A DNA stretch of 64,000 nucleotides, from the NCBI RefSeq assembly GCF_007655135.1, contig NC_045131.1:1612001-1676000 (forward strand), given 5' to 3'. Under the pieces are notes generated by a model. That model did no database searches, was not told the origin of the DNA, and saw only the letters and a program-made list of their open reading frames with translations. This document shows positions 1 to 11,086 of the stretch, piece by piece. Source of the stretch: Punica granatum. Lineage: Eukaryota; Streptophyta; Magnoliopsida; Myrtales; Lythraceae. Each line of letters begins with the position of its first letter. The first letter of the stretch is position 1. The position numbers and the translations under genes were made by a program.

Positions 1-16
1 GATCCAGGTAATATAC

Positions 17-2029
17 CTTATAGTCTGGCACTTTCACACAATCCGGGGATACAAGAAGAATGTTTTCTGGCTTCAGATCAGTATGAATTAGGCGTAGATC
101 ATGCATGACTGCAGATGTAGATACAACAAAAATCAGTAAAGGTACTGTAAAAAAATAAAAAATTAATTACTTGTTCATGAAGTATATCATAATAAGCTTA
201 CAACTATGGCATAATATCAATGCTAGAAAGCTTCCTCGAACAATATAGTATAAATAAATGGAGCAAGTACTGTCAACACACATGCTACAGACTCCAAAAG
301 TTGTCTGCCAAGCTCCCGAACAAGATCAATGGGAAAAGATCGATAGCTGTTTTTGCGCAGAAAATCGTATAAGCTTGGTCCAAGCTTCTCAAATACCTGT
401 TGAAACCATTTAAATCCATCCGCAAGTTTTTTAACTTACAGAAATTCAGCGACAGAGCAACAAGCGTTGCCCCTCCAAATAATCAAATTACAAATATAAT
501 AAATACTTACAATACAAATATGATTACGATAGTCAAACCAATTCCGAATTTGCACACAACTGCAAAGAATGAAATCACTCATACCGAATTACTTCTATCT
601 TCTACAGTAAACAATCAGAAATAACTACAAAGGCAATAATCTTACCGAGTGCCCCCAACATCATGCCTGGCTAGCCGTTGCAAGACGTCAATTTCAATCA
701 TAGCCGCTTCACGATATTTGTGTATTGACCTTACAATTTTGATTGCCACTACTTCTTTCTTTTCATTGTCAAAACATTCTAAAACTTGCCCAAAGGTCCC
801 TGAAAAGATTAAATTCAGAACACAGCAAAAGATCTGCTAGTTTAGACATGAGAATATAAAAAAATCTGATTTTACAGGTCAATGAGTTACCATTCACAGA
901 ATTGACTATATATATTTATTTTTTCTGTCATGGCCACACATTAAGAAAACATCTATTTCTGAATCACTCACAATACCAGTTTTCATTATTTACCATCGTC
1001 TATGTAAAGTAAAAAGATACCATCTCAAGTCGGGAGAGGCAGTTCCACCATCAAAGAAGACAGAACATAATGAAAATTAACATACTAACCTTCACCCATT
1101 TTGCTGAGAATTCTGTCTGCAAGAAAAACAGAGAACTGGATTCAGCAGGCATACTTGAAACCAGAAGATAATCGACAGCACCAAGTTAACATTAAGCAGA
1201 AATACGCCAGGAGATAAAGAACAAAGCCGAACTCAAACGAACCAGAAAACTGGAGGTTGTACATCAGATACATCCTACTTACAATAACCTCCAGCATGAC
1301 AAATGACAACAGACAATGCTTGTCTCCCGTTTTTACACTTACATCGAGGAGTTAAAGCGTCTCCAATGGCAAAAGCATAGTGACCGTCTTTATCATCGGG
1401 CCTCCAAGGTGGAGATGCATTCCGAGGCATTCCCCTGTAGAAACCAGAAGAATATGCATAATTGGAGATCAAACCGTTCCCAAACTCCTGCCCACAATAC
1501 ATCCCTGGGAGGACCTGTGAGGCAATTTGCACCGAATTATTAAATAAAACCACGGATAGTGCATCTTTTTCATGCCGAATTCGGGCGAATTCAACAATGA
1601 CTGCAGATCATCATAACATAGGTTCTCTAAAATTCTATAAATTGATGAAGAGTACAGATCACAGACGACCGCTATTACACGGATTAGTAAACAATGCGGA
1701 AAATTTCAATGTGAACTGATCGTCAATTGAAGGCTTACTGGTGATCCATGGCTGGCTTCCTTACACCATGAACAACACAAAGCTTTAGATATATCACATT
1801 TAGCATGATGATCAGCCAGAATTCACCATACATGAAGCGAAACCTAAAAATTTACACGCATATACGATGATAGATAAATGCCCAGTGTCGTATAAAATCA
1901 CGAAATTCAAGGAAGTACCTTAGGAGGAGGGGGAAGAGGAGGCGGCATGTCCCAAGTCAAGCGAGGCCGCTTCCTCGGGCGCTTATCCATACTACTGTGA
2001 GGGAATTCCATTATCCCCTGAGCCTCCAT
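17..2029 (-). CDS. AFC1: LAMMER (CLK-type) dual-specificity protein kinase AFC1, 5' part; runs off the window
   Basis: Coding exons on the minus strand, in order: 2029-1919, 1514-1343, 1116-1090, 799-646, 559-511, 396-282, 108-17. All have GT-AG borders and the phases agree, giving 240 residues. The visible part holds an N-terminal basic block (DKRPRKRPRLTWD) followed by prolines, the glycine loop GEGTFGQV (residues 102-109), the ATP lysine in VAIK (about 124) and the catalytic loop HTDLKPEN (Asp about 220). LAMMER kinases phosphorylate SR splicing factors in the nucleus. The C-lobe, including the EHLAMER-type motif, lies outside the window. The start at 2029 gives a beginning like that of AFC proteins. 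An upstream in-frame ATG at 2113 would add 28 hydrophobic residues and is less likely. The sequence resembles AFC1 more than AFC2 or AFC3, especially in the N-terminal region. The exon structure is certain; the paralogue is fairly sure. Confidence 0.93.
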
Positions 2030-3004
2030 TGATGGATTCTCCCGGAAGATATTCTCCTCCACCAGGAGAAAACAGCCTTCAGTGAAAAGAATCAGAATCA
2101 AGAAGAGATTCACTTAATCTGGCATCAGAATCACCATAAAGTTGAAAAGAATTGGGATTTGGAGCTGAGAATTTGGGGAAAATCAGAGATCGATGATCAC
2201 GAAATCGAGGATCGAAACCCTAATTTTGATAGAGCTCAGATCTGGAGCTGAACGGGAGGGGAGGTGGAATGTAACCAACGTTACAGTTGTTAACTCGATA
2301 GGATGGTTTCCTTCCCAACTATAGTTTGGTGGTGGGCCCCACTTGGGCAAACGATCCGCCGTGGGAGGGACCATGGAGTTGTTCATTGGGATTTGAACAG
2401 ATCTCGCAACGCTGATGGGCCCACTGTTTCCGGCCCAAAAAATACAGACCTCTGCACTGCAGTTAAGAAAACAGCAGAGTGATTTTTTCATCCAACCTTT
2501 GGTGATAAACAACTGAACATACAGATTTCGTCGACAAGAGTCAATTGATTGATGATGCAGAAGAATCGATCACTGTCGACAAAATTGCGAGTATTTCTTC
2601 ATGCACCAGCTGTACAAAATGGTATCTCACCCCGGAGCGGAATCCTAAAGTGGCAACAAAATCTCAAGCCACAGTCCATGGCATTGGCTAAATGCTAATA
2701 GCATACTGGAGACAAGGTGATTTAAGCACCTATGGAGGCATCTGATAAATTCGACTCACTTTGTATGGTCTGAGCTCACCTTGTGTCTTGTTGGATCCTT
2801 TGCCCCGGTCCTTGAATCGACATATGTCACTTCCAACAAGTTTGGTGGGGATGCTTCTCAAATCCATTACCATTACCATTTCATAGCATATAGATTTGCC
2901 AATCCGTAATCACCTGACTATAGGTCGACATGTCCATCTTTTCGGGAGCCCTCTTCCCAATATACCTTCACCCAATCATAGTTTAGGCAATGCCAACCGA
3001 GGGA
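2030..3004. other. 5' leader/promoter of the AFC1-like gene and 3' flank of the PPR gene
   Basis: No gene is seen. The first 200 bases or so next to the kinase start are probably its 5' UTR (minus strand), with an AAACCCTAATTTT-type leader motif near 2215-2230 that is common in plant leaders. The rest separates two head-to-tail minus-strand genes. The only open frames here are short and lack family features. Confidence 0.5.
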
Positions 3005-4651
3005 CTAGTGGTCGAGCTCGAGGAGAAGATTTGGAGCTTCCATCTCCTTCAAATGCTCGAGAAAAATTCCCATTACCACGTAAATCTCGTCCTTTTGCTC
3101 ATGATTCCGGTCCGACGTCACAAAAACATGGAGTTTGTTCTTCCCTTCGATCCAACTGCAGCCCGGGACACGCAATAGCCCTCTCTCTTTCATCTCCTTC
3201 CTCATGCTTGAGACTCTCTCCCACCTCCCTGCTGCAGAGTGAGCATTCGAGAGCATAACGTAGGATGAGACATCCATGGGATCCAAGGCCAGGATCTTTC
3301 TTGCTGCAAGCTCACCAAGCTCTAAGTTTGAATGGATTTGGCAGCCCCCAAGAACCGCCTTCCAGAACCCGATTCCTGGGTCAAAGGGCAAGTCTGAAAT
3401 AAACTGTTCTGCCTCCACGAATCGCCCACACCGAGACAACAGATCGACCATACAAGCGTAGTGCTCAGGCTTAAGCAAGTCAGGGCTCTCCTCTGATCTC
3501 CACTTGATGAAGTACGAGTAGCCCTCATCCACGAGACCTGCATGATTGCACGCCCACAGCAGCCCGAGACAAGTCACGCCATTAGGCTTAAATCCCGCAT
3601 ATTGCATCTTCTCGAAGAAGTCTATAGCCTCCTTGGCCTTTCCATTTTGGGCAAGCCCGTAAATGACGGCATTAAAAGAAACAATATTTCTTTGCATGAG
3701 CTTCTGGAAAACTAAAAGACTATCTTCCATGCTCCCGCATTTCGCATAGAAGCTAATCAATGAGTTGCCGACAAACACATCAGGCTTTCCCAAGCACTTG
3801 ATCACACAAGCGTGGAAGCTGCGGCCCATCCCGAGGCCTGCGATATTGGCTGCTGCAGAGATTGCACATGGGAAACTCGACTTGTCCGGGATCCAGCCTT
3901 CTCTCATCATCTCCACAAAAAAGTTAACTGCATCCTCGTTGCGGCCCATTTGGCTGCACCCTGCGATCACCGCATTCCATGATACGGTATTCTTGTCGGG
4001 CATTGCTCGGAAGACACCAACCGCATCCTCAAACATCCCTCTCTTAAGATACCCGCAGATTAGAGTAGTGTAGGAGACCACATTCGGGTCATTCGTGTCT
4101 TCGAAGACTCTCCGAGCATCTTTTACAGTCCCCAACTTGACGTAAGAATCAAGAACCGCACTGCCCACGAAGACGTGAGAGCTGAGGCCCATCTTCGTCG
4201 AGCAAGCATGGAGTTGCCGGCTCAAGCTGAGGTCCTCCAGCTCAGTTGAGGAGTGAATCACGGTCCCGAACGTGAACTCATTCGGGCGGATGTCCAGGAG
4301 GAGCATTCGTGAGAACAAGAGCAGGACATCTCGGTGGCGGTGGGACTTGGCGAGGCGGCTGAGTAAGGCCGAGACTGACACCACGTCCGAGTCATGCAAT
4401 TCGTCGAACAGCTTGAGGGCATTCAGAGATGGGTCTGACAGAGAGCGAGAGAGATCAATGTCTGAATCCACTGAAGCTTTGCCGGTTATGGAGGACTGAG
4501 ATTTGGCTGCGTCGATGAGTCGATTACTGGAAAAAGAATGGATTTTGAGGTGGGTTGATACGCATGCATGAAATATAGCACGTGATATTCGTCTGTGCAC
4601 CGGCAATTTCATGCACATAACTGACATAGAAAAAGGGGTAAAATGTGCCAA
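3005..4651 (-). CDS. PLS-class pentatricopeptide repeat protein with E domain, probably organellar
   Basis: A single uninterrupted frame of 548 residues, typical of intronless plant PPR genes. The N-terminus is rich in Arg, Ser and His and lacks acidic residues in its first 30 or so positions, which suggests an organelle transit peptide. From about residue 70 to 440 there are tandem 31-36-residue repeats with the usual phrases (FVGSAVLDSYVKLG, VSWNAVIAGCSQMGR, FVGNSLISFYAKCGS, VSFNAVIYGLAQNGK). An E-type C-terminus follows, with SSYVMLSNAHSAAGRWE and VPGCSWIEGKNKLHVF. It ends in LLLELDH without a DYW deaminase domain. Such proteins bind organellar RNA, usually for C-to-U editing, and recruit a deaminase in trans. 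It resembles the Arabidopsis At5g42450 type, but I am not sure of that assignment. In-frame Met codons at residues 9, 12 and 14 are alternative starts. Confidence 0.93.
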   Translation of the reverse strand: MAHFTPFSMSVMCMKLPVHRRISRAIFHACVSTHLKIHSFSSNRLIDAAKSQSSITGKASVDSDIDLSRSLSDPSLNALKLFDELHDSDVVSVSALLSRLAKSHRHRDVLLLFSRMLLLDIRPNEFTFGTVIHSSTELEDLSLSRQLHACSTKMGLSSHVFVGSAVLDSYVKLGTVKDARRVFEDTNDPNVVSYTTLICGYLKRGMFEDAVGVFRAMPDKNTVSWNAVIAGCSQMGRNEDAVNFFVEMMREGWIPDKSSFPCAISAAANIAGLGMGRSFHACVIKCLGKPDVFVGNSLISFYAKCGSMEDSLLVFQKLMQRNIVSFNAVIYGLAQNGKAKEAIDFFEKMQYAGFKPNGVTCLGLLWACNHAGLVDEGYSYFIKWRSEESPDLLKPEHYACMVDLLSRCGRFVEAEQFISDLPFDPGIGFWKAVLGGCQIHSNLELGELAARKILALDPMDVSSYVMLSNAHSAAGRWERVSSMRKEMKERGLLRVPGCSWIEGKNKLHVFVTSDRNHEQKDEIYVVMGIFLEHLKEMEAPNLLLELDH

Positions 4652-4696
4652 AATGAATGGTCAACTTTTGAGATGATTAAGTTGAAATTTTTAATA

Positions 4697-4890
4697 ACCA
4701 GGGAGTTTGGTCCAGTGGTAAGGATGAGATACTTATGAATTTAAGTATTCACTTGATTCCGGGTTCGAAACCCCCTTGAAGTCACGGAGCGTTTTTGGCA
4801 TGATTACCCATTACGTGTATCGCCGAAAGTTTACGGAGTTTCGGGATTAGTCGGTCGAAATCCGGACGCCCCGAATTAGCAAAAAAAAAA
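4697..4890 (+). mobile_element. tRNA-derived SINE
   Basis: The element carries an internal RNA polymerase III A box (TTTGGTCCAGTGGTAAGG, 4706-4723) and a B box (GGGTTCGAAACC, 4761-4772). A tRNA-unrelated body with GGATTAGTCGGTCGAAATCC follows, and a run of ten A's closes it at 4881-4890. The head looks like a tRNA, but the acceptor stem cannot pair and no anticodon arm folds, so it is a SINE and not a tRNA gene. I see no clear target-site duplication. Confidence 0.75.
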
Positions 4891-7190
4891 TAAATGGCCG
4901 ACTTTAGTGGTTGATCATTCACGCGTCCCTTTATGTTGCGTTGGGTACGTTACGGTGAATCCAATAAATATTCAACTATTGGATTTATAGCATTGTACTA
5001 TAAGATGCATTTATAGCATTGTACTATAACATTATTACTTGCAGGGGTTTTATTTTTGAGTACTTAATCTAGTAATATTTTTAAAGCAGTATTTTAACTT
5101 AATCATTTTGATCTTTCATGTTTTTGTTTTTTCATTATCCTATTAATTTTTATATGTATAAAACATAAATGTATTTAAAAATAGTTATAAAAATATTGAA
5201 TACTTCAATATAGATAAAAAAATTTATATTTTTGCAATATCTATTTCATTATATTGTAATAATTTTTTAAGTAAGCTGGCTCACAACTTTTGAATTTTTA
5301 TTCAGTAAAGTGTTGAATTTGGATTAAAAAATAAAACTTCCTATAAGTCCTAAACTTTGAAAATTATTAACTATTTTTCTTTGGATCACTAATACTAATT
5401 ATAATATTATATTCTATCTCCATTCTAATTATAATATCTATATAACTTTTAAGTACAGTAATTCTTTATTATATATTTTTAGAACTGTTAATTAGTTTTA
5501 TATTATATATGCTTATCCGTATATTCAAATTAATTTACAATTTTATCTTCTCTATTAATTACATCATTAGATGGACCAATTCTCATTTACTTATGTATAC
5601 TGACCTTTTCCTGTCCGATACATGGGCGTCGATGGTGTTTATTTTGTTTAAATTTGTGTTAAAATATTATCAAAATTAACAAATTATAATCGAAAGATTT
5701 TATGTTATGATGTAATAATCGTATATTTGGTACTCAAACAATGAATGAACTATAAAACTACGAGTAATCTACAATTATTTCTTTTACTAAGCGATTTCTT
5801 TTACGAATATTTGTATTTTCGATTTGCATCAAATATGTTTTCATTTGTAAAATTGTATCTTTATTGATTTTCACGTTGTATATAAAAATATGAAAATAGG
5901 TTTTTTATTTTTTAAAACATAAAAATCAAAATATTAAAATATAGTACACGATACTTCTTCATCAGTATATTATCGAATATCGATGTTATATATATACATA
6001 TACTTAATTGCTGCAATTATAATATAAGAGCAAAAGCTTATTTATGAAATTTATCTAAAATACTTTTTAGTTATTATCATGGTAAAAAAAGTTATAAGAT
6101 CTTTTATTTGAAACATTTTCTTAGCAATAAAATTAAAATTGATTAATTATGCACTAAAATATTTAATGAGAACTAAATTTACTACATGTATATAGATGGT
6201 TTGATGTTTGCATTATTTTCTAAGAGAACGATATCGTACAAGACAATCGAAATAATGAATATATATCCTTTCAAATGGTCTTTAAATTGTTTTTAGGATA
6301 TGGCTTCCTCTCAATCGCCGTCAATCCTACTACTTAAAAACGTTCGAGAAAACATTTTCACAGACAAACCACTCCCTCTTCTACTTGATTTGTTGATTTA
6401 TTTAGCACTATGACCAAACTTTCATACTCTACCCAAGGGGTTTGTTGAAAAAAAAAAAAAGGAGAAAAGAGAAAAATCAAGTGGTTTGGTTTGGTGATTC
6501 TCGTGCAGCATCTATGCTCCCAACTAACGATCAGATCGCGTCGGATTTACCTGTAAATTTTCATATTAGAGCAGGAACGATTTACCTTTGATTCCCCTGG
6601 AGTGGGCTAAATGGAAGCGCGAAAATTGACTCGATCATCACTTTTTTTTTTTGAATAAAATGTTAGGTCGGATTATTAGTTCGCTGTGATTGTCCCAACT
6701 AAAAAAACCTAACTGCCACAAAATATTCATTTCGCCATAGCTCGTTGAGATTTTAGCTCAACTTGGTCACCGCAGCCCCACCAATACACTAATAAATTAA
6801 GTCTAAAACTCACTGGATCAAATATTATGAACCGATCACAACCATCTCATAATACATTCACATAATGACGAACTTTACGTACTCAGTGAAGTTTCAACTC
6901 GTGATATTCTACTCGGACATCACCCGAGGAAGTAAAAAGAGAGAGAAAAAAAATCATCCTCAACCAAGGGGTTCTATTTGGTTCGAATAGATACAGATAT
7001 TTTTTTCTTTTTTTAAAAAAGAAGGTCATGCTCTTACCAGCTGTCTAAACTTCATATGAGTTTTAGCATGCCCCTATGTTTCCCCGGGGCAATTAACTTC
7101 TAGAAAGGCCAAAAGAGACGATGAATGAATTCAACTTTAGAATAATTGCACTATATAACTTAACGTTTAAATGTATTTTTAATTCTAGTT
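4891..7190. other. AT-rich intergenic DNA
   Basis: About 2.3 kb of strongly AT-rich sequence without a frame of notable length or composition. There are oligo-A/T runs near 6448 and 6641, and nothing I can assign to a gene. It is probably old, decayed repeat DNA. Confidence 0.6.
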
Positions 7191-7444
7191 CAAACTTAAT
7201 TTTTTACTTGAGATATTTCAATGTTGACGTATTGATTTTACATCTATTCCGACTCTAATTTCCCGTCCAAAATTGATGGAATTGCACACGTGGCATGTTA
7301 TTTTTATAATAAATGTCGGAATAGATGTGAAATTAACATGTCACGTGTGTAATTCCGTCAATTTTGGACGAAAAATTAGCGTCGGGATAGATGTGAAACT
7401 AACACGTCAACGTGAGGATATCTAAGATAAAAAAATTAAGTTTG
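7191..7444. mobile_element. Foldback / MITE-like inverted repeat
   Basis: The two halves are inverted copies of each other. The left arm begins CAAACTTAATTTTTTAC and runs through GTCCAAAATTGATGGAATT and CACACGTGGCATGTTA. The right arm carries the complements (AACATGTCACGTGTG, AATTCCGTCAATTTTGGAC, then AAAAAAATTAAGTTTG). Arms are roughly 105-115 bases with scattered mismatches around a short AT-rich centre. The motif AATAGATGTGAAATTAAC occurs twice inside. It lies about 170 bases upstream of the F-box gene start. No flanking duplication was found, so the superfamily is unknown. Confidence 0.7.
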
Positions 7445-7611
7445 GGCTGCAACAAAAAATTCCAGGGAAAAAGATATGAATTGACCCCTCAACCCAACTC
7501 CTTATATTAATGTTCTAATGTTCGATGTCTCGATCCAGTTCTATCGGATGTCTTCCCTGTCTAATATATTGTAATCCAAAACCAAGACAAAATTATCTCG
7601 ATACCGAAAAA

Positions 7612-9157
7612 ATGAAACAAAATCAGAAGCCTGATCTGATCAGCTCCTTGCCAACCGAGATCCTTCGCCGGATCACGTGGTTTCTCCCTCTCAGGGAAGC
7701 TCTCCGAACGTCGACTCTCAGCTCATCTTGGAAGGATCTCTGGGCACCTGTCCCCGTGAACTTCGAAACTGAGGATGGCCACTTGATCGAAAAGGCCACT
7801 GCCCAAGCGATCGTGGACAGGTTTATCTCGTCTTGCAACTGTTCTGAAATCCGGAAACTGTGCTTCAGCTGCCCTGGGAATGATCAGGAGCTGGTCATGG
7901 TAAAGGGAGGAGCAGATAAAGAGCTTTATTTACAGTTTTTCCAGTTCAATAAGGAAGACACAACACTTGCCAGGAAGGAGTACAATCTGGTATTGGAATT
8001 GGGCCCGGATTGGAGAAGCCTCGACGAGTTCCGTTCTCTCAGGATTCTTCACCTGAGGTCGGTTATGTTCGAATCGAAGGACTTACTCTCGGCACTCTTC
8101 TCGAACCTCGAGCGTTTGGAGAGCTTAGAGGTTGTAGATTGTCGCGGGCTGCAATTCCTAGAGGTCAAGGACAGCTGTAAGCATCTCAGGAGCTTGAAGA
8201 TCAAGGGCTGCTCCGACATTGAAGAGGTTAAGCTTTCGACTCCGAACCTGAGAGCATTCTCCTACTCAGGTCGCCTCCCTAGGATCGAGATGAAGATTGG
8301 CCAGAGCTTGGTGGAGGTGAGGCTTGATCTGACAGATGGGTTGTGTCCTAACGGTGAGTTCGACTGTGAGGAAGTGTTGTCTCTATTAGAATCCGTCAAA
8401 GAGGTTGAAGTTCTAACCATCAGCGGTTGGCTTCTTCGGGTAATTGAACTCGAGAACCCCTTGATCATTAGTATTCGACATTCAACTACTAGACGTACAA
8501 ATTCAATCGATAATCGACTAATTTCACACTTTATTTTAGAAAGCACACTCCCAGGTGATATAAACACCTATTTGCTAAGCCACGGGCCCGACCCCCGACA
8601 CTTTCATGCTGCTTCGTAGAATCCATCACATATAATAACGAATTTCCTCGAGTTTTGCTTCCAAAATTCACCACTTTGATATCCTTCTTCTGCAGTGGCT
8701 CTGCTCGGCAGGAGTGATATTCGGAAGGCTAGAGTTCTGTTTTGGGAAGTTAAAAGAACTGCAGTGGGTCGATGCCACATTCGACTGCCCGAAGAAAGAT
8801 TCTCTTAGTTGCTTCTTAAACATGAGCCCTGTCTTGGAAAATTTGCATATCGAAGTAAGTGTTATCCATGAAAATTTCTACCACCATTTCTCATTCGGTC
8901 CCACTCCTAAACAGAAGTGGATAATGCTCGTGCAGATTGATCTGAGTAGGAGTTCGGTTGAGCCGCCCTATTTTCATCAGTACTGGCACGAGCCTCACCT
9001 TTGGATGGACTGTACGGCTGTGACGTCCGGTGTTAAGGCCCTCAAAAGCTTGAAGAAGGTAGAGTTTGTGGGCTTCACGGGCGAAGAGGATCATTCGACA
9101 TTCATCGACCTTCTAGTAGAAAATGCAAGTGCACTCGAGTCAATGATCATCATGTAA
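7612..9157 (+). CDS. F-box / leucine-rich-repeat protein
   Basis: Two exons: 7612-8439 and 8696-9157 (donor CGG/GTAATT, acceptor TTCTGCAG/TGG), in phase, giving 429 residues. The F-box lies at residues 7-43 (DLISSLPTEILRRITWFLPL then STLSSSWKDLW). It is followed by LRR-like segments such as FRSLRILHLRSVMF, LERLESLEVVDCRGLQFL and HLRSLKIKGCSDIEEV. The second exon (ELQWVDATFDCP, VKALKSLKKVEFVGFTGEEDH) resembles the C-terminal FBD-like region of this plant family. Such proteins are substrate adaptors of SCF ubiquitin ligases; the substrate cannot be told. I chose ATG 7612 because it sits just before the F-box. An ATG at 7525 would add 29 unrelated residues. If the intron is retained, the frame runs on to a stop at 8619. 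Confidence 0.85.
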
Positions 9158-9904
9158 TCAAAAGACATGATTTGTTCGGGTTCCTGGAGTTGATAATTAA
9201 TTATTGTTCCTGATCATGCAAGCACTAATGTACTTCTGCAGAATAGAGCATAATCATGCTTGCCGAGCTTTACGGCATTGACTGCGTCTATATATCCATC
9301 TCAGAACTTCTATTAAAACCCAAGTCAAATTGACTGTATAAGAAGAAGAAAAAGAGGAGGAGGAGGAGGTCATGGAAATTATGGGATGGTTTGGTTTTAG
9401 CATTAAAATTTTAATCTATCCAACTCAATTCTATTTTTTCACAAATTCAATATTATAATCATTATTATTTTATGTTTTTTATTTTATTTTAATAATAATA
9501 TCTCACTCATATATTTTTTTAATAATTTTTTAATAATAAATTTTCTATTTATTTTACATATATATATATATATATATTCTCACATATCCATATATTTTTC
9601 AACATTTGTAATAATTCTTTTTATCTTTTGTTATTTTCCAAAATTTAGTAAACATGAACGAATGGGATATAGTTCATAACTACAATCGACAGCAAGCATA
9701 ATGAAGGAGTATGCAAATAACATTTATAGTCAAATGGGGCAGTCCACATAAAACGTTTGGGCCTTTTTTCTGGATAAAATGGTTTGGGCTTTTAACCCAT
9801 TGTTTGATCAACTTTTATATCAATGAAATGACGATGAAGAAGTGACCCGTGGCCAAAATATACGAGCAGATTATTGTATATAAACAACACTGCCCGTGCA
9901 CGAA
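9158..9904. other. Intergenic DNA with a TA microsatellite
   Basis: 3' flank of the F-box gene. It contains a GGA-rich run near 9350-9370 and a TA dinucleotide repeat at about 9556-9577. No gene is seen. Confidence 0.6.
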
Positions 9905-10309
9905 CAGGGTACAATCCTTTTTTTTTTTTTTTTGCTAAATAAGATATTTCATTAATGCAAAGTAGCGACTATATTGTTCAATGGATATAAGATCGAATAC
10001 CCTTCAAAAGTATATTGTGAAAGAAAATTTGAAATTGAGCCGAAGTGGCCCAAGTCACGAGCAAGGGTATTTTCTGTCATAAGGGTCCATGAGTATAACC
10101 ATTCCGAGAAAAGTTTGAGAGTAGAGATAATATCAACTATTATGTTCCTCATCTCCCACGGAATATTATGTGGGTGCAAAATGACATCTATAAGTAACAA
10201 AGCGTCGCTGCGTAGCCAAATCTTCATCATTCTTCTCTTAGCAGCTACAGTAAGGGCGAGAAGGGTTGCTCGGACCTATGCTTGGAGCGGTTTGTCTTCA
10301 GGGTACAAT
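9905..10309 (-). mobile_element. 5'-truncated LINE (non-LTR retrotransposon) with target-site duplications
   Basis: The minus strand reads the end of an RNase H-like domain: ALTVAAKR, then LRSDALLLIDVI, PWEMRNIIVDI, and ENTLARDLGHFGS. This matches the usual C-terminal order of plant LINE RNase H domains (ESDS, PW..I..DI, RE.N..AD.LA). After the stop there is a short tail ending in a poly(A) of about 16, seen as T's at 9918-9933. The insertion is flanked by identical 11-bp direct repeats CAGGGTACAAT at 9905-9915 and 10299-10309, the mark of target-primed insertion. Only the last 380 bases or so of the element remain. It is not functional. Confidence 0.8.
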
Positions 10310-11086
10310 TCTATTGTGTGTGTATATATTCCAAATTCCATTTCCTTAATAAACATCAATTCGATAGATTTGATCCTCAACCTCTCTTAAATTTTTTCGA
10401 TTTCATTTTAAATGCGATTTTTCATGTTGATTCTGGATATCAAAGATTGAAACGAAAGCCGACTCGACTTCAATTTTAATTACACTTAGCTCGAGTCCTA
10501 CCAACTTCCATTTTCTTCTTTGATGGTTAACACATGTTTCACATTTGTTTTTTCCTTTCTGATATCCCTTTTTCTTTTACTTGAATTGGAAATATGAGAA
10601 GAAAATATTAAAAATGAAAAGAAAAGGACACGACGAAGTAGAAAAACAGAACCCTCGCCGGCGCAGGCTTGGCGGGTGCTCGGGAAAAATTGCCCACCCC
10701 GCCAACCCCCTCAGCCACCACAAACCGGGACGGCGGCACCTCACCAGTCACCGGCCTCATAGTTCTCCAATTTAATCCGCGAACGATTTCCTCTCCATAT
10801 TCTCGGCGTCCTCTCTTCTCTTCTTCACTTCACGGTACTGAACTTATCAGCCTCTGATGCTCGGAATTTGAGCTTCACCATTTCTCCTCTCCTCTACGTA
10901 ATTGTTTTTTTTTTTAATAGCTGACACATGATTCACATTTTTGCCATCATCGATCTCAATGCAACCTCCTTCAGTAATATATATGTTTTCCATTTCCTCT
11001 TCACTGCTACCTAACAAGCTAGGGGATCATTGGAAGCAGCCGCCGCCGCCGAAGAGAGCCGAGTGGAAGCTTAAGCGGAGGAAGCC
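10310..11086. other. Intergenic DNA and probable DAPF promoter/leader
   Basis: No gene is seen. The CT-rich stretch at about 10790-10900 and the CCGCCGCCGCC run at about 11039-11050 just before the start codon look like the DAPF leader. No clear TATA box was picked out. Confidence 0.45.

Noticed and set aside
1275..1553. 92-residue minus-strand protein read as one gene
   Set aside because: It is an AFC1 exon (1343-1514) read through its donor and acceptor; the true coding part is included in the kinase gene.
4706..4772. tRNA gene suggested by A and B boxes
   Set aside because: There is no pairing acceptor stem or anticodon arm, and the tRNA-like head runs into a SINE body with an A tail.
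9974..10390. 138-codon plus-strand open frame
   Set aside because: It is the antisense of the LINE RNase H fragment and crosses a target-site duplication.
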